NCBI RefSeq assembly: GCF_031755915.1 | Contig: NC_083379.1 | Location: 5,529,501-5,593,500 of the forward strand | Source: Ziziphus jujuba | Taxonomy: Eukaryota > Streptophyta > Magnoliopsida > Rosales > Rhamnaceae | DNA length: 64,000 bases | Direction: 5' to 3' | Part shown: positions 20,587-34,001 of the stretch, in pieces | Numbering within the stretch: the first letter of the stretch is position 1 | How the letters are laid out: every line of letters starts with the position of its first letter | Made by a program: the position numbers and the translations under genes | The notes under the pieces: generated by a model | What the model saw: only the letters and a program-made list of their open reading frames with translations | Databases searched by the model: none | Told to the model about the DNA's origin: nothing

Positions 20587-23445
20587 TGACAGGATCCATC
20601 TCGGGAACTTTTCAGGATCCTCCAGGTTGCCCCACCTAGTGAAGTTCTACTGGACAACTTCTAGAGAATATCTAATGGAACTTCATCTTAAAACGTGGAT
20701 AACAAACACAAGCGATAACAATAATACCTCAATATATATATAAAAAAATAAATAAATAAATCCACAACAGCATAAAGTCTACAACCGGCCTACTGTACTA
20801 CAGGTCATAACTACACGTATAAGTACCATGGTCTCTACTGAATCCCATATCTAAAATCAGAGTATTCTAAGAGTATCAACGATGTCCGGAAGTATAAATA
20901 AGTAATAAATAAATACAGAAGATAACAGTAGATAAAAGAAAGATAAATACGGCTGTTGTCGTGGAAGGAACAAAATGATAAGCTGTGCGCGAGGTAGACT
21001 GCTATTAGCTGCCTGGGCCTAGGGGAACGAATTTAAAACAATAAAACATGAGATAAAGAAATTTCAGTGAGTGACATAGTATAATAGAAAAATAATAATT
21101 TATTTTTCTGAAAAATCTCTCTCAAGACCTCTTGTTCCACTCGCTTGAAAAGTTGTTTAAAAATCATTTCACAAAACCCAAACTTGTATCCCAATTTACT
21201 ATATCATAAAACCGATGCTCAAATATAAAATGAACGATCATTGTAATATTATAAAATATCTCAAATCAAGATATAAATATTTGAGCATAAAATATAATAA
21301 ATATAGTTCCACCAAATAAATATGAAAATGCAGAAATCACCACAATGTTTGTAAATCAACAATATGTTCAAACGTACACAATGTACCAAACGATGTACCA
21401 ATCTGTAACCCATGGGAGACATCCATCTCACGACCCTCAATATACGAAAGGTGTCGTAGAAATATCAATTAACCGTCGAGACGTACCCAACCTCACGGTT
21501 CGTGTCAATAATATATCGTTGGATGATACTAATCTTACGGTACTGTGGTAATAATAATAAACCGTCGGATAAATCCGACCTCACAGTCCGTGGTAATAAT
21601 AGATAACCATTGGATGAAACCAACCTCACGGCACCATGGTAAACCCAGCGCGCTGTAATATAATATTGAACCAAACTCTGGTACTATACGGTACATTAAT
21701 TAAAAATAACCGATACAGTATCCTACTGTATCATAAATCATAATTTGATTGTCAAGCTCAAATGCTTTTTTTTTAAAAATTATTTCAAAAAAACTTCAAA
21801 TCATTATTTCTTACCAAAACCAGAAGATACCATAGTGAAATATATTCACCATAAATCAATTTTAAGCATATAAAATTCTTGAAATATTTGAATATGCTTA
21901 AGATCATAAAATTTTTCATCTGCTTCTTAAATAAATCATTTCCGAAATGATTTAAAATCACAATTTAAATACCAAAATATTTAACTAGTACAAGTTCACT
22001 TATGAACTTATTAAAATTTAAAACCATTTAATATATTGTCAAACCTTACGTAAAATAACAACTCATATTTAATGAGGCAGATATTTATATATGCATAATC
22101 CAAACATTCAATCAAATGGTATATATGCCAAATTATTTGAACACATATATATTATATTATACCCCAAAGCAATTTACAATAATATAACCACTCACAGTAC
22201 TGTAGATGCTCATGTCTGTTCCTTTACAGGATCGCCTCCAGGCTCAACTCGAGTGCCTGTAATATAATAAAATATTTCTCAGGCTTCAAACAACTAAACC
22301 AGAGACACTTGTATAACCCAAATGTCTCAAAATGATTTATAGTACTACAAAATTGCATAAATTGGACACCGGACAGTCCAATTATACAACGTGCTCTTAG
22401 GATCCGGTACCTAAAATTGGAGATTTTCACCCGAAGCCTAATATTTCAAAATCGAAAACACCTAATGGGTCCTAATAATATCCAATTTCACTAATTCATC
22501 TCCAATTTTAACTAATTTGATCAATTTTTTCCAAACATAGTCCCTAATTTATCCGAAAATTAACTAATTGATCCAAAATGAAAAAAAATTATCAAACGAC
22601 CTCCAAAATTCACAAACTTTATATTGATAGAAAGCCCAAGAGACAAGGAACTCATCAGTATGCTCACTTTGGTCCAAAGTTTCCTTTGGTGGCCGGAAAA
22701 CACTGTTAAAGCATTGGCCAAACTTTCCGTTGTCGGATCTTTCAAACAGTGAGGAATCTGGACAAAATAACCACAGAAATGAGTTTAGAGGGGTTGAAAA
22801 TAGTGAAAAAGGTGTATGAGTTGCCCTGAAACGGTCAAAAATGGAGAAAATCCGACGACGCACCTTGCCGACCGTCGTGGACTTCCCTGGCCCGATCTGG
22901 GAGCGTCCGGCCTTCGCTCGCAGTGAAATTTCACGGCTGAGCTCACCTTCAAGTGACATTTCTACTTGGCTGGCACATATAAGTGGTAGTTGGCCAGAAA
23001 TGGGCAAAACGACGGTGATCCGGTTCGACGGTAAATGGGTCGAAATGACCCAGTTCGGACCCACGGGTCTGAGGAGAGAATTTCTCCGGTTTTAAGGAAG
23101 AAATGGGTATTTTGGGCTTTCTTTCCTGTTTGATATACTTACCTAGACTTATATAAAGCCTTGGGTCACTAACAAATAAAAACTGGGAACTGGCTTGGAC
23201 ACTGATTTAAAACTTATGCTTAAAATTTATCAGAACCATAACTTTTTATCCGTAACTCAGAATTTGGCGTGCCACTAGTCTATGAACTCGTATCGACGAG
23301 ATCTACACAATGGTACTTCAGTCAAACAAAAAATATTAGCTATTGAAAAAGTCAATTTGAACCCATATATTGTTTACTTGGTCAAACTTAATCAATTTGG
23401 TCAAACTTGTTTAATCATGTATATTTTTTGATACGGGGTGTTACA
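20587..23445 (-). mobile_element. Element B: diverged solo-LTR-like repeat upstream of copy 2
   Basis: About 2.86 kb, the same family as element A but reversed. The left end TGACAGGATCC corresponds to TGTCAGGACCC in the other copies and the right end is ATACGGGGTGTTACA. Flanks CACTT and CACCT differ at one base, so it is probably the oldest copy. The interior shares the family layout (a GTGAGTGAC block near 21068 and GGTCAAAC motifs near the right end) but has its own four-unit tandem repeat at 21471-21645. It ends about 460 bp before the copy 2 start codon. Confidence 0.7.
21471..21645. repeat. Four tandem units of about 45 bp in element B
   Basis: Units begin near 21471, 21513, 21559 and 21602, with the approximate pattern aaCCGTcGGAtga..CcAACCTCACGGtccgTGGTAATAATA. 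They are diverged from one another. The other family members have no such array at this place. Confidence 0.7.
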
Positions 23446-23902
23446 CACCTACTCTCTTATCCTAGATCTTTTGTAAGTATCTTGGGTGGAGGATGAACCA
23501 GTGCAGCATGTCTATCTAATATTCTTTTGAAGGAAAGAATATAATTTCTTTTTCTAATTAATCAGATTTTTCTCCCAAAAAATATTATCTTATACATTTA
23601 AACGGCGTTAAACTGCCCTCCTTTTCAATACACTAGTTTAGGTATACATATTTTTTTAATGAATATATATACCACTTTTATTTATTTATTTATTTTTGAT
23701 AAATCAGAGAGAAGGAATTTAGGATAAAGTTTTGAATTCAAAATGAATTATTATCAATATGATCATTACTATCTGGAATATGTCCAAGGACGACTAGGGC
23801 GACGTGAATATATATACTAGTTTAGGTGTTAGGTACAAGAAAAAACATTAGCTAGTTCCCACACAGTAATTATAAGTCAATGTAGAGGACTTGAAAACAG
23901 AC
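23446..23902 (+). promoter_or_regulatory. Promoter and 5' leader region of copy 2
   Basis: The region between element B and the copy 2 ATG contains a TATA-like ATATATATAC at 23808-23817, about 90 bp before the start codon. That would place transcription start around 23840. No other element is identified. Confidence 0.4.
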
Positions 23903-24317
23903 ATGGAGACAATTCCTGATACACCCCAAAGTATGCAGCGCGTTATTATGCTTATATTCCTGCTTCTTTGCTTAGGAGCCATGCACATAGAAGCACAAAT
24001 AGCAGCTGGGAGTACTCTTCCTCCTTATGAACGTAATTATTGACATTTTTTTTTTAATTTTTCATGATATGATACTAAATTATTTATTAAATTTATTTAT
24101 TAAATAACATGATATATCCATAATAATTTTTGTACGCATATGTAGTTGAAGCTCTTAAAAAAATAGCTGCAGAGCTAAAGAAGAAAGACTGGAACTTCAG
24201 CATAGACTCGTGTAGCGATCAAATTAGCTGGAATATACCAGTTCCCCCACAAGAGAAACTGTACAACTCTACCATCACTTGCAATTGCTCCGCTGGTGTC
24301 TGCCACGTACAAAACAT
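23903..24317 (+). CDS. Copy 2 exons 1-2: signal peptide and N-terminal cap
   Basis: Exon 1 (23903-24032) encodes a hydrophobic secretion signal (IMLIFLLLCLG) followed by AQIAAGSTLPPYE. Exon 2 (24146-24317) encodes LEALKKIAAELKKKDWNFS and a Cys-containing cap (DSCSD, ITCNCSAGVCHV), the standard N-terminus before the LRRs in this family. Both junctions are GT/AG and keep the frame. These exons show no lesion. Confidence 0.8.
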
Positions 24318-24363
24318 GTATGCACATGCGTTGCCTTGGTGTGTGTATATATATATATATATA

Positions 24364-24802
24364 TGGGGGTGGGCAAAATCCAATCCAATCCGTTCAACCC
24401 GCCCAATCCAATCTATTTTTAATGGTTTGGATTGGATTTTTACATCAATTGGATTGGATTGGGTTCAAAATATTATAAATTGTCTGGATTGGATTGGTTA
24501 TAGATTGGAAATATAAATCAAATCCAATCCAATCCAAATAATATATTATATAACTAAAAAATTATATATTTTTAATTTTTTTAATTTTTATATTTTAATT
24601 TTAGTATATTTTTTTTCATTTTTATATATTAATTTTTATTTTTTTTTCCATTTTTATATATTGATTTTTAATATATATATATATATATTTTTTTTTTTCT
24701 TTTACATTTCCATATCCCAAATCCCAAATCAAATTGTAAGTTGTAATCCTAAACTAAACATTTACCTTTGTTGCCGTCCACCACTAGCCCATCACCATCA
24801 CC

Positions 24803-24836
<34 letters not shown>

Positions 24837-25506
24837 TACATCCCCATCATATATGTATATATATATATCTACATATATTGTATCCAATTGTTACTTATAT
24901 ATATATATATAAATGTTTAAATATAATTTATTGCTAATTTTATTGTTTTGATCTTCGTAGAGCTTACAAAATTAACTAAAATTAGTGAACCTGTTAACGT
25001 TGATTGATTTATGATTTACCAAAATTTTAAGGTTAAAAAAAAAAAAGGAATTATGCATTGATTCTTGAGTGAATGAATTTTGACGAATGTATTATTTTAC
25101 ATTATTTGTTCTAACAATTTTAATTTAATTTTATAGGAGTGAGATGATGACATTAATGTTTGCTATTTAATAAGTGCATGATGTGTATCATTTGCTATAT
25201 TTTCTTCTTTATTTTCCATTGTAGACTATGTTATATTATTCTAATTGTATTTTATGTTTGGATAATTATAATTTATTTTTTATATTTTATATTTGGAAAA
25301 TTTTTTATTCATATTATATATTTATAAATTAGTAAGTTTCAAACCGATCAACCAATCCAAACCAAACAGATCATAAATGGTTTGGTTTGGTTTGGATTTA
25401 ATGCTTTAATGGTTTGGTTTGGATTGTAAATTAAAAAAACCAATATGTATGGATTGGGTTGTATTTCGGTCCAAAACCGAACCAACCCAGTCCATGCCCA
25501 CCCCTA
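24364..25506 (+). mobile_element. hAT-1: non-autonomous hAT element in copy 2 intron
   Basis: About 1.14 kb, bounded by TGGGGGTGGGCA on the left and TGCCCACCCCTA on the right as terminal inverted repeats. It sits in a TA microsatellite that supplies an 8-bp TATATATA-type duplication. Subterminal arrays of CCAATCCAAT and GGTTTGGTTTGG are prominent. No transposase is encoded. A second copy in reverse orientation at 33368-34488 shares nearly the whole length, including the internal (CAC/CAT)n and AT microsatellites. Confidence 0.85.
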
Positions 25507-27188
25507 TATATATATATATTACTATGTAGGCCAATTCATAAATTTTATTACTATTACTTTTTAGTACACAAATTGTGTTTAATTTTAAGTTTTAGCATGC
25601 AAATTCTTTCATTTTTCATACATGAAAATATCAAAAATTTGTGTACAGTGGAACAAAACAAATTTTCCTAATTGGCATATTTTATATTATTTTTTAATTT
25701 CTAAAATTACAAAGGTATATATATATATATATTGTAAAGCTTATAAAATAAAAACTTACGTGGAAAAACAAAAGGTGTCGGTATAATTTTTTTTTTTTTG
25801 GTAGAAAAAGTGATTCAACCAAATCAATTTAAACCGAAATGACCAGTGACCATAATTGTTTATGTATTGTGTTGTGTTATTACATCAATTTTTACTCATA
25901 CTTTCAAATTCATATGCCTAATGGTATACAAAGATGGAAATTTTCTGTTTCTTTTATTCTATTTTCATTATTGTTTGACCATTGATAAGATCTTATTTCT
26001 TTATAAAAATAGTTATTATTTTTCTTTTATATTTATTTTATTTCTTTATTAATATTTTAAAATAATATGGCATCGTATTATTAGGGGACAAATAAGAAAC
26101 ACGGAAAAGGGGATGAAAATTCCAAATCCACTATACAATATTAATTATTATCTAGTTTTATATAAGAAACAATTTGGATTAATCGCATTTTAATCCTTCT
26201 AATTTGGAAATGTTCCAATGGCAGTTTTTAGGTTTAAAAAACTCACATTAGTAAGCTGTTAATTTTTAATTTATTGTAAATTGGGCCACGGTCATCGACT
26301 TTTGATTAACGAAAACTTTAACTCATCCCATGTGAATGTCAATGAGGTGTCGAAAGTGTGCAACGAAAGTGTGCAACTTTAAAAGTATATTAAAATGGGT
26401 AGAGTGGTTCCATGTACCACTATTTTTTACAAATATTATTTGTCATTAAAATGACAATGTTCTAATGGAAGATAAAAGATAGGAAATTAAAAATCTTATC
26501 TACACATTACTTTCCGCACTTTATACTTTTTATCCACTGTTAAATTAGATTATTTCAATGATTTATCAAATGTATCTGTAAAAGATATGTACATGGGAGG
26601 GGGGCCATTGAAATTTCTACATATACAATTTTTAATAAAATTTAAATATAAAATAATAAAAAATTCTCTATTTCTTTTTCCATTTTCAAGAAATCACTTT
26701 CTAGTACTTTCTATATTAAGAAAGAAAAAGAAAAAAAGAATTATATTTTAATACCTCATATGCATCTTATATGGGATGGTGGTTAAGTTTCTATTGGTCC
26801 AAATTTGAACTATATAATTTGCAATTAAAAAAAAAAAAATTTGAAGTTCAATATCATCAGTTTTAAAAATGAAGGTCAAAATTGTTGCAATATTCCCAAA
26901 CGAGGATATCAAAACTCAATTAAGTCAAAATTATTATTTTTAAATTAGCAGGAAACAGTGGTTTATTGCCACTCACTCTCTGTGACATGTGTGACGCAAT
27001 ATAATTGATTTGATTATTATTATTTTTATTGTTACTTGACATTGGGATGGGACGCCATATTTTGCAAGAAAAAAATATTGGATTTGACACTAGGATGTCC
27101 CGTGGAGACTTTTTGAACTGATCGATGAGTCATGGGATAATTCATGTCATATATATTATATATATATTTATGTATATATGCAATGCAG
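25507..27188 (+). other. Remainder of copy 2 second intron
   Basis: AT-rich intron sequence between hAT-1 and the first LRR exon. It has microsatellites at 25717-25733 and 27150-27180 and homopolymer tracts. Frames here are not supported as genes. Confidence 0.6.
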
Positions 27189-27450
27189 ATCTCTCAAAGG
27201 GCAAGATCTTTCTGGTGTGCTTCCACCATCTCCTGCAAAGTTACGACACATTAAAGCAGTGTAAGGGAAACGTATGCCTTTATTATTAACTTTATATATC
27301 GACTATGCTTCCATGAATATTCATCTGAATTAATTAAATATAGTTTAAAAAATATAGGGATTTCACACGGAACTACCTTAGTGGAAAAATACCACCAGAA
27401 TGGGTTTTCACCAAGTTGGAATCTATGTAAGCATATTTGTAGACTTGATG

Positions 27451-27619
27451 TGTGAAGTTCCACATCGGTTGGAAAAAGAAACGAAGCATGCCATATAAAT
27501 GGGTATGGATACTTTTTTCTTGAAAAACCGAGGATTGGATTGTAAGAGGATTTTTCATATCCAAAAAAAACAATATCTCATGCGGGATGGACCTCAAAAA
27601 GAAGAATTGGACTGTCACA
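27451..27619 (+). mobile_element. Solo TRIM LTR in copy 2 intron
   Basis: A 169-bp sequence starting TGTGAAGTTCCACATCGG and ending GGACTGTCACA, the same family as the LTRs of the TRIM at 4086. Flanks TGATG and TAATG differ at one base. There is no second LTR or primer site, so it is a solo LTR left by recombination, fairly diverged. Confidence 0.8.
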
Positions 27620-28998
27620 TAATGTGTATAAATTATAATCAGTGTCAGCCAGACACATACTCATTTTGCTGAATTGATCATAGAATTTGTATATTGCAGT
27701 TCCGTCGCTGTGAACAAGTTAACAGGACCAATCCCGGACTACCTTGGAAATATAACCACTCTAACATATCTGTATGCAAACATTAAATCACTTGTAAAAT
27801 TAACATTTTATTTTTATTTTTTATCATTTGGTTTAGTATGTATTGCTCAACATGAAGAAAATTACTATATTTTTTCAGGAGTTTAGAAAACAACATGTTT
27901 TCTGGAACCATTCCCGGTGCGCTTGGGAACCTGATCAACTTGAAACATCTGTCAGTTTCTTTTTATTCATTTTCTTGATTTTAATTGCTGTCGTTTAATT
28001 TAATTGTTCATTTACCGATTATCCATGATTTTAATAAGCAAAATATAGTGGATAGATTGAAGTTCATTTTTTAATATATTGTTTAGTTTACATATGCAGC
28101 AACCTTAATGCTAACAATCTCACTGGAGAGTTGCCTATGGCTCTCTCTTATCTCACCAGATTGGGAACGGTGTAAGGTACACTTAATTTAATGGAAACAA
28201 TTTTAGCTAGATTCTGCCTTCAGTCATATGTCGCATCAATTTTTATTATTAATTAAACAATATTATATTATATATCTTCTTTCAATTTTGGGCTTGGCTT
28301 GCAGTAGATTGAGTAGCAACAACTTGACAGGAAGAATACCCAACTTTATTAAGAATTGGAAAAATCTTACAATATTGTAAGTATAATTATTTTCACTATA
28401 TATGCATTCTACTTAATGTATTTATTTTTTTTAAGTAGCTAGTTTGTTTAACATTAATTCATACAGTCAAGTTGTGTCATTAATTAACAGAGAAATTCAA
28501 TCTAGCGGTTTGGAAGGACCAATCCCTAGTACTATAACTGAGCTGCATTAGCTGTGAGTTACTTTCTCTTTCTATCTCTCATTAAGTTTCATGCATATAT
28601 GTATATATAGTTCTTTAATTTCCTTTTCATTCTCCAAAATCTTAAGGTGCCTTCAAGATAGAAAATTAAAAGTTAGCTAATAGTGTTCACAATGCTAATA
28701 TGTACGCAGAATAATTAGCGACTTGAATGGTGGAAAGGACTCGTGCTTTCCACCCTTAGGATATATGGAGAACATGACAAAACTGTAAGTAGCTCAAATG
28801 CTGCAGAAACCTATAATATTAGAGTCTTTTACGATCAAAAGCATGCAAACTTTGCTTACTTAAAGTTAGATTTATGTTACAGGGTGCTGAGAAGCTGTAA
28901 TCTTATTGGACCAATCCCTAAATATTTGAAGGATATGAAGAATCTCCAGATCTTGTAGAATATCAATCTCTTTCCCCTTTTTGCCTAATTCATGCCTT

Positions 28999-29075
28999 TC
29001 ATCTTTGAAAGCTTCTAACACTAAAAATTAAATACATGCTTCATCTTTGAAAGCTTGTAACACTAAAAATTAAGG
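28999..29075. repeat. Short tandem duplication in copy 2 intron
   Basis: The string TTCATCTTTGAAAGCTT..TAACACTAAAAATTAA occurs twice at a spacing of about 42 bp, with one mismatch in the part compared. It is probably simple slippage. Confidence 0.75.
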
Positions 29076-29427
29076 TTTGGTTGAGCCAATCCTGTTTTAT
29101 TAATTCTTAATTTATAAAAATTAATTAGCTTGGTTTTCTATTGTAGAGATCACATTTAACAAATTAGAAGGAGATATCCCAGATTTTGAATTTCTGGTAT
29201 TTTTTCTTAAAGTTGTTTGTGGTGCATGCATTAGGATGCATATATATATATATTAAATTTGTGGCTAGGGTATGTAATATTTGAAGTTATTGATGTATAT
29301 TTATTTAATGTGGATTATATTCTTGTTGAAATACCATCCGTCCAAAAACCTAAGTTATTGAAAGGTGGACCAACTTTGCACGTAGATATATGGAAGTAGG
29401 CTTAACTAAGGTGCATGTTACAATTCT

Positions 29428-29428
<1 letters not shown>

Positions 29429-29459
<31 letters not shown>
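29429..29459. repeat. Poly-A tract (31 nt)
   Basis: An uninterrupted run of 31 A in the large copy 2 intron, followed by a purine-rich AAGAAGAAG stretch. No retroposon body could be assigned to it. Confidence 0.8.
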
Positions 29460-29462
<3 letters not shown>

Positions 29463-29730
29463 AGGCTATAAGAAGAAGAAGAAAATAAAAGAGTATTTCT
29501 GCTTTTTTAAAGTAAGATCCTCCTATGTAATAATTGTATTTTAAAATTTTAAAGTTCAACTCAATTACATAAAATCTAGTGGTCATGATGAAAAGAGATT
29601 ACTTTAAAAAGTAAAATACAACTTTTTAAAGTTTAATTGTAGATATATTTTTATAAAATAATTTTTTTATAATAGGCAAAATCTTTCATCATGTGAGGAG
29701 CGATACATATCCCACCAACTCTTGGTGGGA

Positions 29731-30080
29731 TGTGATAAGCTGACTGTGCTGCAGCCATGTCACAGTCAGCAGCCATGTCATCGCATAGCTACGTCATCAT
29801 ACAATCTGGATCAACAAGTGTCTGCTTCAAACAAATCACCTCCAAGTGATAAAAACAAAACTGGTGCAGGATAAATGTTATCAGCGATAAAGCTGGTGTA
29901 GTTATCTGTCATTGGTAATCCTTATTTTGCCTTTTCTTGTAACTAACGTATGGTGAAATACTTGTATAAATAATGCTGTAAAAGTCAATATTAAAAAGAA
30001 AAAAAGAGAAAGTGCAATAAACAGTTAAGTAATACAATATACACAAAGCACACTTTTTGTTCCTTTCTTGTTTTTTATCA
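29731..30080 (+). repeat. Copia-2 5' LTR
   Basis: About 350 bp, TG...CA, directly abutting the Met-tRNA primer site. The start is inferred from the TGTGATAA terminus after a hairpin at 29711-29729 and cannot be confirmed because the 3' LTR is missing. TATA-like motifs (TTGTATAAATAATG near 29963) fit an LTR promoter. Confidence 0.65.
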
Positions 30081-30842
30081 TGGTATCAGAGCTTGGAAAA
30101 TCTCCAAAGCTTAATCTGAAAGTAGCTTTGGAAATTGAACCAAGGTTAACCATCCAATCTTTTCATCAATGTTCCAGTTTGATATCTTTAAAACTTGATT
30201 TTTCAAATTATCTACTATGGAGATATGCTTCCCTTGGTTTGAAGTTTGGGAATTCTACATCACATTACTGATGCTGAATGTCCATTAGAAGAACTTCAGA
30301 TAGAAACTAGTGGAGGCAGTGGAAGCAGTAAAGTTTGTAATCCAAATTATCAACTATGGATCAACAATGATGGCCTGTTTATAACTTGGTTGCTCGGGAC
30401 AATGACAGTAGATGTACTTAGCTTCACCTTCGGCCTGGAGATAGCTTTCAGTGTTTGGCATGCCATTGAAGAGCAACTGCTGCCAGCTACGAAGGAGAAG
30501 GAAATCTACTTAACTGATCGTTTGATGGGTTTGAAGAACGGATCTGCAACCTTAGATAAGTACCTCAAAAACTTTAACTCTATTTGTGATAATTTATTTG
30601 CAATTGGAAAACCAGTGAATGACTTGGATAAATGCTTTCGTTTATCTAGAGGATTAGGCCATACTTATCAAGATTTTAGGTTGGCTATGTTGTCAAAGCC
30701 CCTATATCCGACATACATGCAGTTTGTTCTCTCTTTAAGGTCTCATGAACAGGTTCTAAGTAATTTTTCAGAAGAAAAACAAGGCCTGAATCAAGAATAT
30801 GCATTTGTTGGCCAACGAAGTCATGGAACAGGAAGAGGAAGT
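30081..30842 (+). pseudogene. Copia-2 gag, N-terminal part
   Basis: This piece encodes a UBN2-type Copia gag. The start (SLISLKLDFSNYLLW) is in one frame and the rest (PNYQLWINNDGLFITW, FSVWHAIEEQL, GSATLDKYLKNFNSICDNL) is in another, so there is a frameshift near 30250. It ends in a Gly/Arg-rich stretch (GTGRG) where element C begins at 30843. Confidence 0.82.
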
Positions 30843-33367
30843 TGTCAGGACCTGTCCAAATTCCTCACCGGAACCCTAGACAAGCCCTGATTCCAGGGAA
30901 ACCCTACTGGACCCTCCAATGGAAAATCCGGCAGAACCTCCCCTAATGGTTGGACTTACCACAAATTTCCTGCACTGAAAACACACTTCTATATACATCC
31001 CTTTATTCCTCCCACATTACTACAATTTGATTCCACAAATTTGCAGCACTCCAAATGAATAACAGTAAATCAGTGCATAATTAACAACTAAATGTCCAAT
31101 ACAATAAACAAAGCATTATAAAAATAAATGTGGAATTAATACAATGTCAGATGAAGCAATACAAGATGAAGAGGAAAAAGGGAAGAAATGCTTCTTGGAC
31201 TTTCGGCAATGAACTGAGACGTCGGTCTTGCTCGGGATGATCAACGTCTCCCAACCTAAACCTAGAGGAACGGAATTTAAAAATGTGAGATGCTAATCAT
31301 CTCAGTGAGTGACCCTATCTACTGTACAATTATAAAGCAACGATAATTATAGTACAGTTGTGTAGTTAAGAATAAATAAGTAAGTAAATAATAATTATTT
31401 GAAAATAATATTTCTCTCAAAACCCTCACTATTCACTCCGTTGGAAAAGTTTCCCTTTTAAAATATTTTCGCAAAACCTAATATTTGTATTCCCCGAAAA
31501 CCAAGGAATCAATTAATCAACTAAATATCAAATAAAGTATACTAGATCAAGGATCCAAAATTTATAATGAAAATAAAATAGAAATAGAATAAAAATAATT
31601 TGTAACAATTACTAAACGATCAATAATGTCATAAACAAATAATATAAAAATATTAATGAAACTTACATTAAAACAATTCAGAAAATAATTAAAATAATTA
31701 GAATGAATTAATTAATTGAACAATTAAATAAAGGAATAATTAAATCAAATTAAAGCCTCAATTTAAAATAAATGGTAAAAACATAGTAAGATCTCTTTAA
31801 AATCAGCAAATCAAGGTAAATAGTAAAATCAAGATGAAATGCCTTGTCAAAACACTAATATAAATAAATAATCAAAAATATAATAAAATTCCATAAAATT
31901 TATATTAAGTTTTCCAATTGAAATAAATAATAAAAACAACGTTAAATACATTCTAATTTAATTACTGCTCTAAAATTTTAGGATTTGAAATTATAATTAC
32001 TTGATGCATCACACCATATACCAGTGATGTCCTCCGATATCCCGCGTCCTGAGCACCGTCTGGTAGGAGGTTAAAGAGAGAAACTTGCATACGGTCGCTT
32101 CGGTGTTCCGACAGCGCCGCTGCTTAAACCATCATCCCGGCCATGGAGGGGGCGGCTTATGGCCAATATCAAACTTGCCTACCCTCGGTCCAACGGCAAC
32201 TCACGGGAGACATTATAACTTGTGCGCTCATCCACATATACAGTACAGAACACCAGTACTGTATGAGTGCGTCTAAAATAAATAAACAAGTTTATAATTA
32301 AAATAACAAATTTTTCCAATATTCACCGTGGGAATTATACCGCTTTTCAAATTCACATCCCACATTTTTTTCTTTAGTATCACCAGCTTGAATGCTTCGA
32401 TAATATATATAATTTTTCTCATATCACAAAATCCATCGAATAATGTTCCACGGGCATAATTATAAAATTTGAAACCACCAATTTAAACCAATATTTCCTT
32501 GAAATATTTAAAATCAAATCATACCCAAAAATAATATTAAAACCACAGGAATTTCATATATAATTGAATTCCACAAATCCTCAATACCATAAAATAATTT
32601 CCACAATGCATAAATTTATATAAATGCATTTTTTATTAATCAAAATAAACTCCCAAATAAATTCCACAATAAATCAATTAATATTAAAATCACAATTCCT
32701 TTAAATATCAAATTTCCATAAAATCCAAATTTCCATAATTTGTCAAAAACAAAATATGATTTAATTTATTCAAATATGGGCATCAAAATTTCCACATATA
32801 AATCCACTAAATGTTTGACACATAGAATATAAATATCAAATATTCAATTCACACAAAATATTCACAAATTTAATTCCCGAAATTAGTTTGAAGGTGGGTC
32901 ACTCAGCTGGAGCACGCAATTAACCTAAGATCCTCCATGGGATCAATTCCACGATGCACATGTGCTCCTAGAACAACAATATTACACAACTCAAATAAAT
33001 TAATATTTTATTCGGATAAATAATACTTGGTACCCGGGGGGACTAGCATAAACGTTAACCAAAATTGACGAGTAATATACCTAATCGAAGCTTGAGTGAC
33101 GAGGATTACGAATCTGGTCTTACTTCTCGGAGATCGGACCGGTGGTGGCCGGAATCTCGCCGGAAAGCTCTCGGCCTTTAGAGCCTCGATTCTTCTAAAC
33201 CGTCATGAATTGGAGGAAAAGGACACCGGATTTGGATTCAGGGGGTCGAAATTAGAGGGGAGGGACCGACGGTGCAACTGGGTACTCGCTGGAACTGGAT
33301 TTTCTGGCGAGCCGCCGAATCCCACCGAAAACCATCATTGCCGGTGGCGCGTCCGGTGGCTTGTGGC

Positions 33368-33960
33368 TAGGGGTGGGCACGGATTGGATTGGTTCGGTTT
33401 TGAACCTAAATACAATCCAATCCATACATATCGGTTTTTCTAATTTACAATCCAAACCAAACCATTGAAGTATTAAATCCAAACCAAACCAAACCATTTA
33501 TGATCGGTTTGGTTTGGATTGGTTGATCGGTTTGAAACTTACTAATTTATAAATATATAATACAAATAAAAAAATTTTCAAATATAAAATATAAATAATA
33601 AATTATAATTATCCAAACATAAAATACAATTAGAATAATACAACATAGTCTACAATGGAAAATAAAGAAGAAAATGTAGCAAATGATACACATCATGCAC
33701 TTATTAAATAGCAAACATTAATATCATTATCTCACTCCTATAAAATCAAATTAAAATTATTAGAACAAATAATGTAAAATAATACATTCGTCAAAATTCA
33801 TTCACTCAAGAATCAATACATAATTCCTTTTTTTTTTTTTAACTTTAAAACTTTGGTAAATCATAAGTCAATCAACGTTGACAGGTTCACTAATTTTAGT
33901 TGATTCTGTAAGCTCTACAAAGATCAAAACAATAAAATTAGCAATAAATTATATTTAAAC

Positions 33961-34001
<41 letters not shown>

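Larger units (their letters stand above)
27189..29200 (+). pseudogene. LRR exons of copy 2, first block
   Basis: Ten or more phase-2 exons of 63-75 nt encode LRRs (DLSGVLPPS, NYLSGKIPPEW, NKLTGPIPDYLG, NMFSGTIPGALG, NNLTGELPMAL, NNLTGRIPNF, SGLEGPIPS, SCNLIGPIPKYL). Exon 28491-28553 is 9 nt shorter than its copy 1 counterpart and contains TAG at 28549-28551. The last exon (about 29147) has lost 2 nt relative to copy 1, so FNKLEGDIP is out of frame. Confidence 0.82.

Noticed and set aside
24340..24940. CRISPR-like or minisatellite array of CCAATCCAAT units
   Set aside because: These are the subterminal repeats of a hAT element, shared with hAT-2, not spacer-separated repeats.
30068..30271. 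Independent small gene at the PBS of Copia-2
   Set aside because: It is simply the start of Copia-2 gag before a frameshift; the LYLLW-type gag motif is recognisable.
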